Source of the DNA: Acinetobacter tjernbergiae DSM 14971 = CIP 107465
Lineage (GTDB): Bacteria > Pseudomonadota > Gammaproteobacteria > Pseudomonadales > Moraxellaceae
Direction: 5' to 3'
Assembly (NCBI RefSeq): GCF_000374425.1
Contig: NZ_KB894378.1
Coordinates: 1 to 64,000 of the forward strand
DNA: 64,000 nt
Below are positions 17,003-25,736 of this stretch, in pieces. A program made the translations under genes and the position numbers. Each line of letters opens with the position of its first letter. Position 1 is the stretch's first letter. The notes under the pieces were generated by a model. That model saw only the letters and a program-made list of their open reading frames with translations. It was not told the DNA's origin and made no database searches.

Positions 17003-18298
17003 TTATTGCATCATTTGTTTTGCTTGCTCTTGTCTAAATGCACGTAAAATCTGCTGTCCAGCGCGACCTGTTGGATTCAAACCTAAACGACTTTGCTCTT
17101 GACGAATGGCTTGACGACTTTTATCCCCAATCAATCCATCTACAGCACCAATATCATAACCACGCTTAACCAAAAACTGCTGAATTTCACGACGCTCTGC
17201 ACGAGAAGTGCCCGCATCATCGGTTGGCCATGGTGTTAAAAATGATGCCCCGCCCTTCAAGCGATCGGATAAATGGGCAATGGCTAAACCATAACTTTCA
17301 GCGGCGTTATAACTATAAATTGCATCAAAATTTTTAAAGACCAAAAATACTGGGCCATTTGCTCCTGCTGGTGAAATCAGCCCCGCTGGCGTACTACCCG
17401 ATAAATTACCTTGAATTAAAGCTGTACCATCAGCACGTATCACCCCTTGCTCAATCCAACTATTTAGAGATTTTTTATTACGACGGCTTTCACCCGCAAT
17501 CGACACACCTTGTGGAATTTTGACTTCAAAGCCCCATGGCAATCCTGTTTGCCAACCTGCTTGCTTTAAAAAGTTTGCAGTTGAAGCCAAAGCATCTGCT
17601 GTACTTGAAACTAAATCACGGCGACCATCACCATCAAAGTCTACCGCCAAACGTTCATAAGTCGATGGCATAAACTGGGTATGCCCAAATGCACCTGCCC
17701 AAGAACCATAAAGTTGATCTTGAGTTAAATCACCGCGCTGTAAAATACGCATCGCGGCAAAAAACTCACCACGGAAATAACTCTGACGGCGTCCCTCACA
17801 ACTTAATGTACCTAAGGCTTGTAATAAAGGATATTTACCTGAAATATCTCCATAATTACTTTCTACCCCCCAAACGGCCACCACAGTTTCCGCAGGTACG
17901 CCATAAGCTTGCTCGACTCGATTCAAGACAGCACGATGTTGAGCAAGTTTTTGTTTGCCCGCTTGGACACGCTCATCATCAACCAAACCAGATAAATAAT
18001 CCCAAATTGCAGTTGAAAACTCAGGTTGATAATTTAATTTATCAATCACTGAATAATCTGGGTTTAGGTTTTGGGTATAGCGATCATAACTCGAAGCTGA
18101 AACACCTGAAGCAATTGCTTGCGAGCGTAAATTTGCTAAACAACCTTGAAAATCTGAATTTGAAGTATATGCACTCGGACTTGGAACAGTCGTTGCAGAA
18201 GGAGAAAATGCTGCACCATTAATCACAAGTTCAGCATGTGCCTGACTGAAAAACGTAAAAAAGGCAGTGCCTAGAAAAAAAGAAAAATAATGTTTCAT
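17003..18298 (-). CDS. mltB: Lytic murein transglycosylase, MltB family, with peptidoglycan-binding domain
   Basis: A 431-residue periplasmic enzyme that cleaves peptidoglycan between MurNAc and GlcNAc with 1,6-anhydro product formation. Signal peptide MKHYFSFFLGTAFFTFFSQAHA (cut near 22; no lipobox Cys, so soluble rather than lipoprotein). The SltB/MltB domain has the catalytic Glu146 in VWGVESNYG, and GAFGHTQFMPSTY follows. The last ~65 residues (FLVKRGYDIGAVDGLIG...) are a peptidoglycan-binding type 1 domain, an arrangement seen in SltB1-like enzymes. Its upstream region is the unusual repeat cluster 18314-18924. Confidence 0.92.
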   Translation of the reverse strand: MKHYFSFFLGTAFFTFFSQAHAELVINGAAFSPSATTVPSPSAYTSNSDFQGCLANLRSQAIASGVSASSYDRYTQNLNPDYSVIDKLNYQPEFSTAIWDYLSGLVDDERVQAGKQKLAQHRAVLNRVEQAYGVPAETVVAVWGVESNYGDISGKYPLLQALGTLSCEGRRQSYFRGEFFAAMRILQRGDLTQDQLYGSWAGAFGHTQFMPSTYERLAVDFDGDGRRDLVSSTADALASTANFLKQAGWQTGLPWGFEVKIPQGVSIAGESRRNKKSLNSWIEQGVIRADGTALIQGNLSGSTPAGLISPAGANGPVFLVFKNFDAIYSYNAAESYGLAIAHLSDRLKGGASFLTPWPTDDAGTSRAERREIQQFLVKRGYDIGAVDGLIGDKSRQAIRQEQSRLGLNPTGRAGQQILRAFRQEQAKQMMQ

Positions 18299-18313
18299 GA
18301 CTTAACCAAAATA

Positions 18314-18869
18314 TTTGAATTCAAATTTCCATATCACCTTAACACGCTGCCTGAGTATGTATCGTTTGGAAACGTAACTTTGAATTCATTTCTTGTTTTT
18401 AAATTTAAAACGTTATGTTTAAATTCAAAGTGAGCACATATTTTTAAATTTAAAAGTTATCAACACCACAATTTAAATTCAAAACAAGTACCAACCATTG
18501 TCTGTATTTTAAATTCAAAAGATAACTTCATACCGATCATATTTTTTGAATTCAAAAACCCCCATTCTATTTAAATTCATTTCAACCGACTAAAACAGCT
18601 TGAACACACCTCTTATTCCTTACATTTCATAAAATTAAGATCAAAAAATAGATATCCACAATTTCAAAATTTAAATTCAAAACACAGCAAGACCTTTCGT
18701 TTTAAATTTAAAAACTTCATATTTTTTGAATTTAAACCACACCATCCAATAACCAACCATAATTTAAATTTTACAAGCTGTTTTAAATTCAAAAGTCCAT
18801 TTCAAAGTTATCCACAGAAAACCAAGAATGGCAACGTGCATTTTTTGAATTTAAAACTTTAAATTTAAA
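18314..18869. repeat. Cluster of 13 exact TTTRAATTYAAA palindromes
   Basis: Exact 12-mers start at 18314, 18398, 18418, 18443, 18472, 18508, 18545, 18670, 18701, 18725, 18782, 18844 and 18858; near copies start at 18379, 18570 and 18763. Variants are TTTGAATTCAAA, TTTAAATTTAAA and the two mixed forms, always with a central AATT. Spacing is irregular (14-125 bases), unlike CRISPR or tandem repeats. I estimate that fewer than 0.01 copies would be expected by chance in a stretch this long at about 70% AT. The same 12-mer occurs four times in oriC and I found it exactly nowhere else in the window. It looks like a multi-site binding platform for an unidentified protein. Confidence 0.9.
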
Positions 18870-18924
18870 AAATGCACGCAATAAAAAAAGCGATCCGAAG
18901 ATCGCTTTTAGATAATGTGGATAA
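18457..18924. promoter_or_regulatory. DnaA-box cluster in the mltB-purK gap
   Basis: Perfect boxes TTATCCACA at 18808-18816 and its complement TGTGGATAA at 18916-18924 (touching the purK stop), plus one-mismatch variants TTATCAACA (18457-18465) and ATATCCACA (18652-18660). The same perfect and variant forms occur in oriC. Interspersed with the TTTRAATTYAAA palindromes, they suggest a DnaA-binding accessory locus comparable in role to datA or DARS of E. coli. Confidence 0.7.
18883..18909 (-). terminator. Terminator of the purEK operon
   Basis: AAAAGCGATC / GATCGCTTTT with a CGAA loop, followed on the minus strand by seven T. It lies just after the purK stop. Confidence 0.9.
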
Positions 18925-18926
18925 GT

Positions 18927-20048
18927 TTAGAGATTCATATCATCTGTTAGTGCTAATGGCACAGGCAAAATCTTTGCCAATTGACGACATAACATGGTCA
19001 ATTCATCACTATTGTTCGGCATCAAAGTAATATGACCAAGCTTACGACCTGCACGCTCAGACTTATTATAAAGATGTAAATGCGCACCTTTCAGTGCCAA
19101 AACATCTTCTGATTTCGGGTGTTGACCAATAATATTAATCATCACTGTTGGACGCACAACATCGGTTGCTCCAAGCGGCAAGCCTGCAACCGCACGAATA
19201 TGGTTTTCAAATTGCGAGCAAATTGCACCTTCAATTGACCAATGACCTGAGTTATGGACACGACATGCCATTTCATTGGCATATAAGCCTTGCTCAGTCA
19301 CGAACAGTTCAAGTGTCAATACACCCACATAATTGAGATGATTCAACAAACGAGTAATATAATCTTGTGCAACTGGCTGTAAATCTGTGCTATTTGGTGC
19401 AGGAACAATCGAGTGTGACAAGATACCATTGTGATGGTGGTTTTCTGCCAAAGCCCAAGTTTTCACATCACCATTTTGTCCACGTACTGCAATAATCGAC
19501 ACTTCACGGCTGAATTTCACAAAACTTTCAGCAATCAAGCTTTTTGCAGGCCCTAATTCAGCCCAAGCCGTATCAATTTGATCCTCTGAACGTAACACAA
19601 ACTGACCTTTACCATCGTAGCCACCTGTTACGGTTTTTAAAACGATAGGTAATCCAAGCTCAGCCACGGCTTGCTTTAAGCTCTCTAAGCTATCCACAGC
19701 ACGATAGGGTGCAACTGGGATAGCCAATTGATCAAATAAAGCTTTTTCAGCCAAGCGGTTTTGGGCGGTTGCTAAAGCAAGGCGAGGAGGGTGTAGTGTT
19801 TTGGTTTGGGTCAACACATCTACGTCGGCAACAGGTGTATTTTCAAATTCAAGGCTAAATACATCGGCACTTGCGATGAAATCTTGTAAGCCTTGTTCAT
19901 TTTTACTGGAAAATACAGAACCTAAAATTGCCGCAGGACAATTTGTTTCTGCTTCAAAAAAAGTACATTGAAGATTGAGTGGTAAAGCTGCTTGCGCCAT
20001 CATGCGTCCAAGCTGTCCGCCACCAAAAATACCGATGGTTTTATTCAT
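18927..20048 (-). CDS. purK: 5-(carboxyamino)imidazole ribonucleotide synthase PurK
   Basis: A 373-residue ATP-grasp enzyme converting AIR, bicarbonate and ATP to N5-CAIR in purine biosynthesis. N-terminal IGIFGGGQLGRMM is the nucleotide/substrate loop; the ATP-grasp core has VLKTVTGGYDGKGQF and ELFVTEQGLYANEMACRVHNSGHW. Full family length. It lies 11 bases after purE on the same strand, forming the usual purEK operon that ends at the terminator 18883-18909. Its C-terminus ends DDMNL, with a perfect DnaA box immediately downstream of the stop. Confidence 0.96.
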   Translation of the reverse strand: MNKTIGIFGGGQLGRMMAQAALPLNLQCTFFEAETNCPAAILGSVFSSKNEQGLQDFIASADVFSLEFENTPVADVDVLTQTKTLHPPRLALATAQNRLAEKALFDQLAIPVAPYRAVDSLESLKQAVAELGLPIVLKTVTGGYDGKGQFVLRSEDQIDTAWAELGPAKSLIAESFVKFSREVSIIAVRGQNGDVKTWALAENHHHNGILSHSIVPAPNSTDLQPVAQDYITRLLNHLNYVGVLTLELFVTEQGLYANEMACRVHNSGHWSIEGAICSQFENHIRAVAGLPLGATDVVRPTVMINIIGQHPKSEDVLALKGAHLHLYNKSERAGRKLGHITLMPNNSDELTMLCRQLAKILPVPLALTDDMNL

Positions 20049-20059
20049 GATTGGCCTCG

Positions 20060-20572
20060 TTACACTTGACCAGGAATATTATTGCTCGATACTTTTTCCG
20101 TTTGTGTGCTACGGAAATCAGCCACATTTTTAGCAATATCTGGACGTGTTAAACCAAGAATTTGCGCCGCAAGAATTGCCGCATTGGTTGCACCAGCCTG
20201 CCCAATTGCCAAAGTACCTACCGCAATACCCGCTGGCATTTGTACAATCGAAAGTAATGAATCCACGCCATTTAAAATTGAAGATTTAACAGGCACACCA
20301 AGTACAGGTAAATCAGTTTTAGCAGCACACATCCCAGGTAAATGTGCCGCACCACCCGCACCTGCAATAATCACCTGAATACCACGATCGCGTGCTGTTT
20401 CAGCGTATTCAAACAAACGATCTGGCGTACGGTGCGCAGAAACCACTTCAGCTTCAAAAGGCACACCCAATTGTTTGAGCATGTTAGCGGTATGTTCAAG
20501 GGTTGCCCAATCTGATTGAGAACCCATGATAATTCCGACTAAAGGTTGGCTATCTGTTGCGACCGCATTCAT
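20060..20572 (-). CDS. purE: N5-carboxyaminoimidazole ribonucleotide mutase PurE
   Basis: About 170 residues. It converts N5-CAIR to CAIR, the step after PurK. Class I PurE motifs are clear: [19 protein letters not shown] (active-site His) and [14 protein letters not shown] start at the ATG 20572 (MNAVATDS) with GGA 6 bases upstream; an in-frame TTG at 20584 would add four residues (MEKP) and is less likely. First gene of purEK; nothing like a purine riboswitch is visible upstream. Confidence 0.96.
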   Translation of the reverse strand: MNAVATDSQPLVGIIMGSQSDWATLEHTANMLKQLGVPFEAEVVSAHRTPDRLFEYAETARDRGIQVIIAGAGGAAHLPGMCAAKTDLPVLGVPVKSSILNGVDSLLSIVQMPAGIAVGTLAIGQAGATNAAILAAQILGLTRPDIAKNVADFRSTQTEKVSSNNIPGQV

Positions 20573-20706
20573 TGGCTTTTCCAAAACATGATAAAAATAG
20601 AGAAGTATCTCGACTTACGCCAAGTACAAAGGAAGAAATTGGCAAATATTATAGCGTTTTTTTCAAGCATCCCCAACTAAAGAACATTTTTACTGATTCC
20701 CCAAAA

Positions 20707-21057
20707 TTAGCTTTGATGACGAAAAACAAAATAGACACAGCCCATTAAACAGAACATCGCCCAGACATAATCCAACTTGAATGGTTGTTTAAACAGAAAA
20801 ATCATAAAGGGCACAAACACAATCAGCGTAACGACTTCTTGGGTGATTTTCATTTCTCCCAAGCTCCAACCCTGTTGATTTAATAGTTTAGTTGCAGGAA
20901 TCATAAAACTATATTCCAGTAGGGCAATCAACCAACTAAACAAAATCGCTTGCCAAAGCGGTGCATCATGTAAAATTTTCAGATGCCCATACCATGCCAA
21001 AGTCATAAAACAGTTAGAAATGATTAATAAACATAATGCTAAAAGTGTAGGGCTCAA
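20707..21057 (-). CDS. DUF486-type four-helix membrane protein
   Basis: A 116-residue integral membrane protein with four hydrophobic segments (LLALCLLIISNCFMTLAW, ILFSWLIALLEYSFMIPA, VVTLIVFVPFMIFLF, WAMFCLMGCVYFVF). It matches the DUF486 family, distantly related to drug/metabolite transporters. It begins with TTG: AAAGGA is positioned 7 bases before that TTG and there is no nearby in-frame ATG, so the non-ATG start looks genuine. Function unknown. Confidence 0.8.
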   Translation of the reverse strand: MSPTLLALCLLIISNCFMTLAWYGHLKILHDAPLWQAILFSWLIALLEYSFMIPATKLLNQQGWSLGEMKITQEVVTLIVFVPFMIFLFKQPFKLDYVWAMFCLMGCVYFVFRHQS

Positions 21058-21271
21058 TCGGATGTCCTTTTATAAAAATAAGGGCTGAATCATTTGCATT
21101 TGAATACATCAGAATAACGTTAAAATCACTCAATTTTAAGTTAATAACAACAACGAATTTTGACTATCTTTTCAATGTCAGCCTTGCTATCGTTGCGATT
21201 GATTTTTATTGATAACGACAATCATACACACGAGATCAGTGCTGTATGCAAAGCAGTGGAGAAGGCGCATT

Positions 21272-22633
21272 ATGCATCTGCATATTTTGGGTATTTGTGG
21301 CACATTTATGGGGTCTTTGGCTCTATTAGCACGAGATTTAGGACATAAAGTCACAGGCTCAGATGCCAATGTTTATCCACCGATGTCAACTCAACTAGAA
21401 AATGCGGGTATCGGGTTAATGCAAGGCTATGATCGTAGCCATTTACAACCACATCCCGATCTTGTCATCGTCGGCAATGCCATGAAACGTGGTATTGATG
21501 CCATCGAATACATGCTCAACGAAGGACTCCCTTATATTTCAGGTCCACAATTTCTAGCTGATCATGTACTACAAGGCAAACATGTACTCGGTGTCGCAGG
21601 TACACATGGTAAAACCACAACAACAACCATGTTGGCTTGGGTATTGGATCAAGCAGGTTTAAATCCGGGTTTCTTGATCGGCGGCGTACCGCTAGGTTTT
21701 AGTGAAAGCGCACGTTTAGGTGCTGGAAAATATTTCTGTGTAGAAGCCGATGAATATGATTCTGCCTTCTTCGATAAGCGTTCTAAGTTCGTTCACTATC
21801 ATCCAAAAACTGCAATTTTAAATAATCTTGAATTTGATCATGCCGACATTTTTGATGACCTCGCTGCAATTCAAAAACAGTTCCATCATTTAGTGCGTAC
21901 CATTCCAAGTGAAGGTCGTATTATTGCGCCAATTACTGAAACCAATATTGATGAAGTACTAGAACAGGGCTGCTGGACGCCTGTGATTCGTACCAGTCTT
22001 GAGCCAAATGACCAAGCTGCTTTATCTGCGGCGCTGATCAGTGCCGATGGCAGTCATTTTAACGTGCTTGAACACGGTCAAGTGATCGGTACAGTCAAAT
22101 GGAATATGACAGGGCAACATAGCGTTGCCAATGCTTTGGCGACGATTGCTGCGGCGCAACATGTGGGTGTAACGATTGAACAAGCCTGTGAAGCTTTATC
22201 CAACTTCGGTGGTGTTAAACGCCGTATGGAGCTACTCGGTACGGTTCGTGGCATCGAAGTCTATGATGACTTTGCCCATCACCCAACGGCGATTGAAACT
22301 ACACTCGACGGCGCACGTAAGCGCTTAGGTGAACGTAAGTTATGGGCAATCATCGAACCACGTTCGAATACCATGCGTATGGGCAGCCATAAAGATGGTT
22401 TGGCGCACTCTGCGCGTTTGGCTGATGAAGTGATTTGGTATCAACCAGAAGGTTTGGATTGGGATTTACAACCTGTGATCTCAGCATCAGCAAACAAAGC
22501 TGAAGTCAGCCGTTCATTAGATGACATCATTGCCCGTGTGGTGAATGAAGCAGGTGAGGGCGATGCTGTGGTCATCATGTCGAATGGTGGTTTTGGTGGT
22601 TTACACCAAAAGTTGATTAGAGCTTTGTCTTAG
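21272..22633 (+). CDS. mpl: UDP-MurNAc:L-Ala-gamma-D-Glu-meso-DAP ligase Mpl
   Basis: About 453 residues. Mpl re-attaches the recycled murein tripeptide to UDP-MurNAc, feeding peptidoglycan recycling. Mur-ligase layout: N-terminal MHLHILGICGTFMGSLA nucleotide-binding fold, ATP loop AGTHGKTTTT, NLEFDHADIFDD, and the C-terminal VYDDFAHHPTAI and IIEPRSNTMRMG blocks. I begin at the ATG 21272, which has GAAGG 6 bases upstream; an in-frame ATG at 21209 adds 21 residues outside the family. The gene is followed by a multi-hairpin region. Confidence 0.95.
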   Translation: MHLHILGICGTFMGSLALLARDLGHKVTGSDANVYPPMSTQLENAGIGLMQGYDRSHLQPHPDLVIVGNAMKRGIDAIEYMLNEGLPYISGPQFLADHVLQGKHVLGVAGTHGKTTTTTMLAWVLDQAGLNPGFLIGGVPLGFSESARLGAGKYFCVEADEYDSAFFDKRSKFVHYHPKTAILNNLEFDHADIFDDLAAIQKQFHHLVRTIPSEGRIIAPITETNIDEVLEQGCWTPVIRTSLEPNDQAALSAALISADGSHFNVLEHGQVIGTVKWNMTGQHSVANALATIAAAQHVGVTIEQACEALSNFGGVKRRMELLGTVRGIEVYDDFAHHPTAIETTLDGARKRLGERKLWAIIEPRSNTMRMGSHKDGLAHSARLADEVIWYQPEGLDWDLQPVISASANKAEVSRSLDDIIARVVNEAGEGDAVVIMSNGGFGGLHQKLIRALS

Positions 22634-22700
22634 TAAATACAGGTATTTCACGGCCTCATTTATTAGGAAAAAACCTATATCCTTTGTATAGGCATATCTC

Positions 22701-23036
22701 ACTTTTCAGGGATGAAAAGTAAGCAAAAATCCTTTGTTTGGCAGAGGGTACATCCATGTAACCCCTACCAAACAGGCGGCATCCATGCCGCCGTCACAAT
22801 AGTAAATATCAGCAAGAAATTAATTTAATCTGAGTTCGACAAGAAAGATGATACGCATAAACGTCATCCACAACCTGAGCTAACCAAAGCGCTTAAAGCT
22901 TTGGGCTAGCGCAAGACAAACAAAGTGCGTAGTTTATTGCTCAAGCAGAGCTTTTACCTTGCGGTACGGCAAAGATTATTAATCTTTGCTATTCGTACCT
23001 CAGGTTTTACCTACTTTTCCCGAAAGAAAAGTAGGT
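22701..23036. repeat. Multi-hairpin intergenic element
   Basis: No gene is present between mpl and the convergent SDR gene (22634-23142). It holds a row of hairpins: ACTTTTCA/TGAAAAGT (22701-22720); a long one with GTTTGG...CCAAAC arms around TACAT/ATGTA (22736-22773); GGCGGCAT/ATGCCGCC (22775-22792); GGTACG...CGTACC around AAAGATTA/TAATCTTT (22963-22999); and ACCTACTTTTC/GAAAAGTAGGT (23009-23036). From memory, similar sequence recurs in many Acinetobacter genomes, often mis-annotated as short proteins; that needs a BLASTn. It may act as terminator and mRNA stabiliser for both convergent genes. Confidence 0.65.
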
Positions 23037-23142
23037 CGAGCCTGAACAAAGTTGAAATATATTTCAACTGAAGTGCAAGACGTAGTGGCTTAGTCTAAAA
23101 TTAAAATCAGACCACAGTAAGACTCCGCTATAACCATTTAAA

Positions 23143-23886
23143 TCAACTCAATTTATTCACCAATTTCAACGGCAAAATCTTCATTGCAATTCCCATTGGC
23201 AACCACGGCCACTGCGGCACATAAGCCTTCACAGGTTCCTTCTCAATGGCTTTGACCAAAGCCTTACAACCTGTTTTCTCATCCACCTCAAATGGTAACT
23301 TCTTCGCACCTTCATTCAACTCAGTTCGAATATAACCAGGGAAAATCGTCGAGACTTTAATTGGGGTATGCAGTAACTCAGCACGAATCCCTTCAGCCAA
23401 ATGCGCCACCGCTGCCTTACTGGCTGCATAGGTCGATAAATGCTTTGGTAAACCACGCATTGCACTCATCGAAGAAATCACCACCAAATGCCCTCTATTT
23501 TGCGCTCTAAAGATTTCTACTGCTGCTTCACATTGCGCCAACGCCGAAATAAAATTGGTTTCAGCGGTAGCGCGGTTTACATCAAAATGCCCCTTACCAA
23601 TACGGCGACCTTCGCCCACACCTGCATTGACAATAATTCGGTCAATTGTCCCAAAATCTTGCTGAAACGCTTTAAATACCGTAAACACATCATCGTAATG
23701 GGTGACATCCAATACCTTAATACCCACTTGAATTGAATACTGGCTTTGTAATTCTTGCTTTAGTGTTTCTAAGCGCTCTAAACGTCGTGCGCACAACGCC
23801 AAATTGTAACCTTTAGCCGCAAATTCACGCGCCATACCTGCGCCCAAGCCCGAACTTGCCCCTGTAATTAAAATCGTCTTTGCCAT
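23143..23886 (-). CDS. Short-chain dehydrogenase/reductase
   Basis: About 247 residues with a Rossmann SDR fold: TGASSGLGAG cofactor loop (~8-17), NAG at IIVNAGVGEG, catalytic Ser in VVISSMSAM and Tyr-x3-Lys in YAASKAAV. I place the start at ATG 23886 (MAKTILITG), preceded by AGGTGG at proper spacing, rather than the GTG at 23895. It is the last gene of a minus-strand run with acyl-CoA dehydrogenase, phosphotransferase and phosphatase genes, which points to lipid or acyl-CoA metabolism. Substrate unknown. Confidence 0.88.
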   Translation of the reverse strand: MAKTILITGASSGLGAGMAREFAAKGYNLALCARRLERLETLKQELQSQYSIQVGIKVLDVTHYDDVFTVFKAFQQDFGTIDRIIVNAGVGEGRRIGKGHFDVNRATAETNFISALAQCEAAVEIFRAQNRGHLVVISSMSAMRGLPKHLSTYAASKAAVAHLAEGIRAELLHTPIKVSTIFPGYIRTELNEGAKKLPFEVDEKTGCKALVKAIEKEPVKAYVPQWPWLPMGIAMKILPLKLVNKLS

Positions 23887-23904
23887 ACCTGCCACCTATA
23901 ATTT

Positions 23905-24603
23905 TTAAATCCATGTGAGAAGTTCAGCATCACCTGTTTTTAAATAATGATGCTCATTAAAACTCAGTAATTGCAAACGTCCATCTGTCCAACGTAGTGT
24001 GGTAATACTGGCATTGGCAATCGACCAATTTAGCGCAAAGATCTGCTTTGCATTCAAACCCAATACTTTACCTACCGCCACAGAAATCACGCCGCCTGAA
24101 CTAAATACCACGGCTTGACGATGCTTTGTCATATCAATACGTTTGCAAAGTGATTGCAGTGCTTGCTCAACACGTGATTGAAAGCCTAACCATGTTTCAT
24201 GATATTCATGGTCATATTGCGCTCCAATCCAACGATCAATCGCACCATCAAAAATTTTAGCGAGATAAGCACGTGGATTGGCAAGCAAATCGACATCTTG
24301 TTTGAGCAATTCAGGCTGATTAAAACGCGGCTCATATTGAGCAAACACATGCTGATGATCAAACTCATTCCACGCCGATTCGGTTTGAATGGGTGCATTA
24401 TGGAAACTTTGCGATAAAGCGAGTTGCGCCGTCTGCTGATGACGTTGCATTGAACCTGCAAGCACTAAAGGTGTTTGTTTTAGGGTTTGTTTAAAAAAAT
24501 CACCCACAACCTGTGCCTGTTGTTCACCTTTAGCTGAAAGCTGATCATAGCTCGCTGCACCAAAGGATGCTTGCCCATGCCGCACCAAATAAATCGTGCT
24601 CAT
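23905..24603 (-). CDS. Histidine phosphatase (phosphoglycerate mutase-like) family protein
   Basis: A 232-residue protein with the signature LVRHGQASFG (phospho-accepting His9) near the N-terminus and a second conserved His region in SSGGVISVAVG. Family members are small-molecule phosphatases or phosphoglycerate-mutase-like enzymes. Its ATG overlaps the stop of the upstream phosphotransferase gene by four bases (ATGA), so the two are translationally coupled. The pairing of a kinase-like and a phosphatase-like protein with an acyl-CoA dehydrogenase is suggestive, but the substrate is unknown. Confidence 0.88.
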   Translation of the reverse strand: MSTIYLVRHGQASFGAASYDQLSAKGEQQAQVVGDFFKQTLKQTPLVLAGSMQRHQQTAQLALSQSFHNAPIQTESAWNEFDHQHVFAQYEPRFNQPELLKQDVDLLANPRAYLAKIFDGAIDRWIGAQYDHEYHETWLGFQSRVEQALQSLCKRIDMTKHRQAVVFSSGGVISVAVGKVLGLNAKQIFALNWSIANASITTLRWTDGRLQLLSFNEHHYLKTGDAELLTWI

Positions 24604-25721
24604 TGTTTTAAAATATCCTGTAGTTTTGCAGCATATTCAGGAATCAACTGCTGTGCTTCAGTATTGTTTTGGGCTATCAGTTTTAAAGCCCGAATATGTA
24701 GGGCATGAATCAAAATCCAAAAACCCTTAAAGGCAGGATTATCAGTTTGCTGATGGTAATAACGATAATAAATCTGTTGCGCAATCACGGCTAAACGAAA
24801 CAAACCAAACACTTCATAAAAAGCCCAATTCGTTGGTTGCAAACCTGTTTTCTCCAGATAGTAATCCACCACCTGTTGACGTGTCAGCATACCTTTTAAA
24901 TTGGTCGGTTGACGGCGGCTTGATTTCATCAGCGCATCATCATCCTCTTGAATCCAGTAGGCGAGGGCACTGCCCAAATCCATCAATGGATCACCGAGTG
25001 TCGCCATTTCCCAATCTAGCACCCCAATCACTTGAGTCGGCTGTTGTGGATCTAAAATGACATTATCAAAACGCCAGTCATTATGAATTACACAAGTTTT
25101 AGAATCGGCAGGAATATGTTGCTGTAGCCATTGGCGAACAAAGGCAAAATCAGGCACATTCGGCGTGAGTGCTTTGCTATAACGTGCATCCCAACCTTCG
25201 ACTTGACGGCGACAATAACCTTCACCTTTGCCCAGTTGTTCCAATTCTGTACCTTGATAAGGTACTTGATGCAGCTCGATCAATTTATCTAGAACATTCA
25301 GGCACAATTGCTGTACCTGTTGCTCATCTAACTGTAATTCTTTCGGTAAATTGGCGCGTGGAATGATGCCCTCAATCCGATTCATCACATAGAAATCACA
25401 GCCAATAACGTTCTCATCTTGGCACAATGCCACCATGTCAGGCAGCACAGGGTAGAACGGCGCCAGATGTTTTTGTACCAGATATTCACGCGCCATATCA
25501 TGCGCTGATTTGGCTTTAGTTCCTTTCGGTGGACGGCGTAAAATGAGATCTGCATTGTCATATTGCAGGTGATAAGTCCAATTGGATGCACCACCCGAAT
25601 ATTGGGTCACTTGTGCCTGTCCTTGTAGATTTACACCTTGGTCTTTTAACCACGTTTCCACTGCGGAGATATCCAGTTCTTCACCATGACGAACCTGACC
25701 ACCAACATCAATCACTGCCAT
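24600..25721 (-). CDS. Phosphotransferase (APH/ACAD10-like) family protein
   Basis: A 373-residue protein kinase-like phosphotransferase. It has an N-terminal nucleotide-binding lobe (QYSGGASNWTYHL, LILRRPPKG) and the catalytic loop HNDWRFDNVI with the metal-binding VLDWEMATLGDP. This subfamily is usually found beside acyl-CoA dehydrogenases, as here, and matches the kinase half of ACAD10/11, which phosphorylates 4-hydroxyacyl-CoA for catabolism. It is therefore a plausible partner of the adjacent dehydrogenase; that is inference from family knowledge and gene order. Confidence 0.88.
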   Translation of the reverse strand: MAVIDVGGQVRHGEELDISAVETWLKDQGVNLQGQAQVTQYSGGASNWTYHLQYDNADLILRRPPKGTKAKSAHDMAREYLVQKHLAPFYPVLPDMVALCQDENVIGCDFYVMNRIEGIIPRANLPKELQLDEQQVQQLCLNVLDKLIELHQVPYQGTELEQLGKGEGYCRRQVEGWDARYSKALTPNVPDFAFVRQWLQQHIPADSKTCVIHNDWRFDNVILDPQQPTQVIGVLDWEMATLGDPLMDLGSALAYWIQEDDDALMKSSRRQPTNLKGMLTRQQVVDYYLEKTGLQPTNWAFYEVFGLFRLAVIAQQIYYRYYHQQTDNPAFKGFWILIHALHIRALKLIAQNNTEAQQLIPEYAAKLQDILKQ

Positions 25722-25736
25722 TTTCTTATATCCTTA

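Noticed and set aside
18314..18869. CRISPR array
   Set aside because: The repeats are only 12 bases, palindromic, irregularly spaced and without similar-length spacers or cas genes.
22663..22860. Short proteins within the multi-hairpin region
   Set aside because: The translations are dominated by the inverted repeats and lack ribosome binding sites; such calls recur as mis-annotations.
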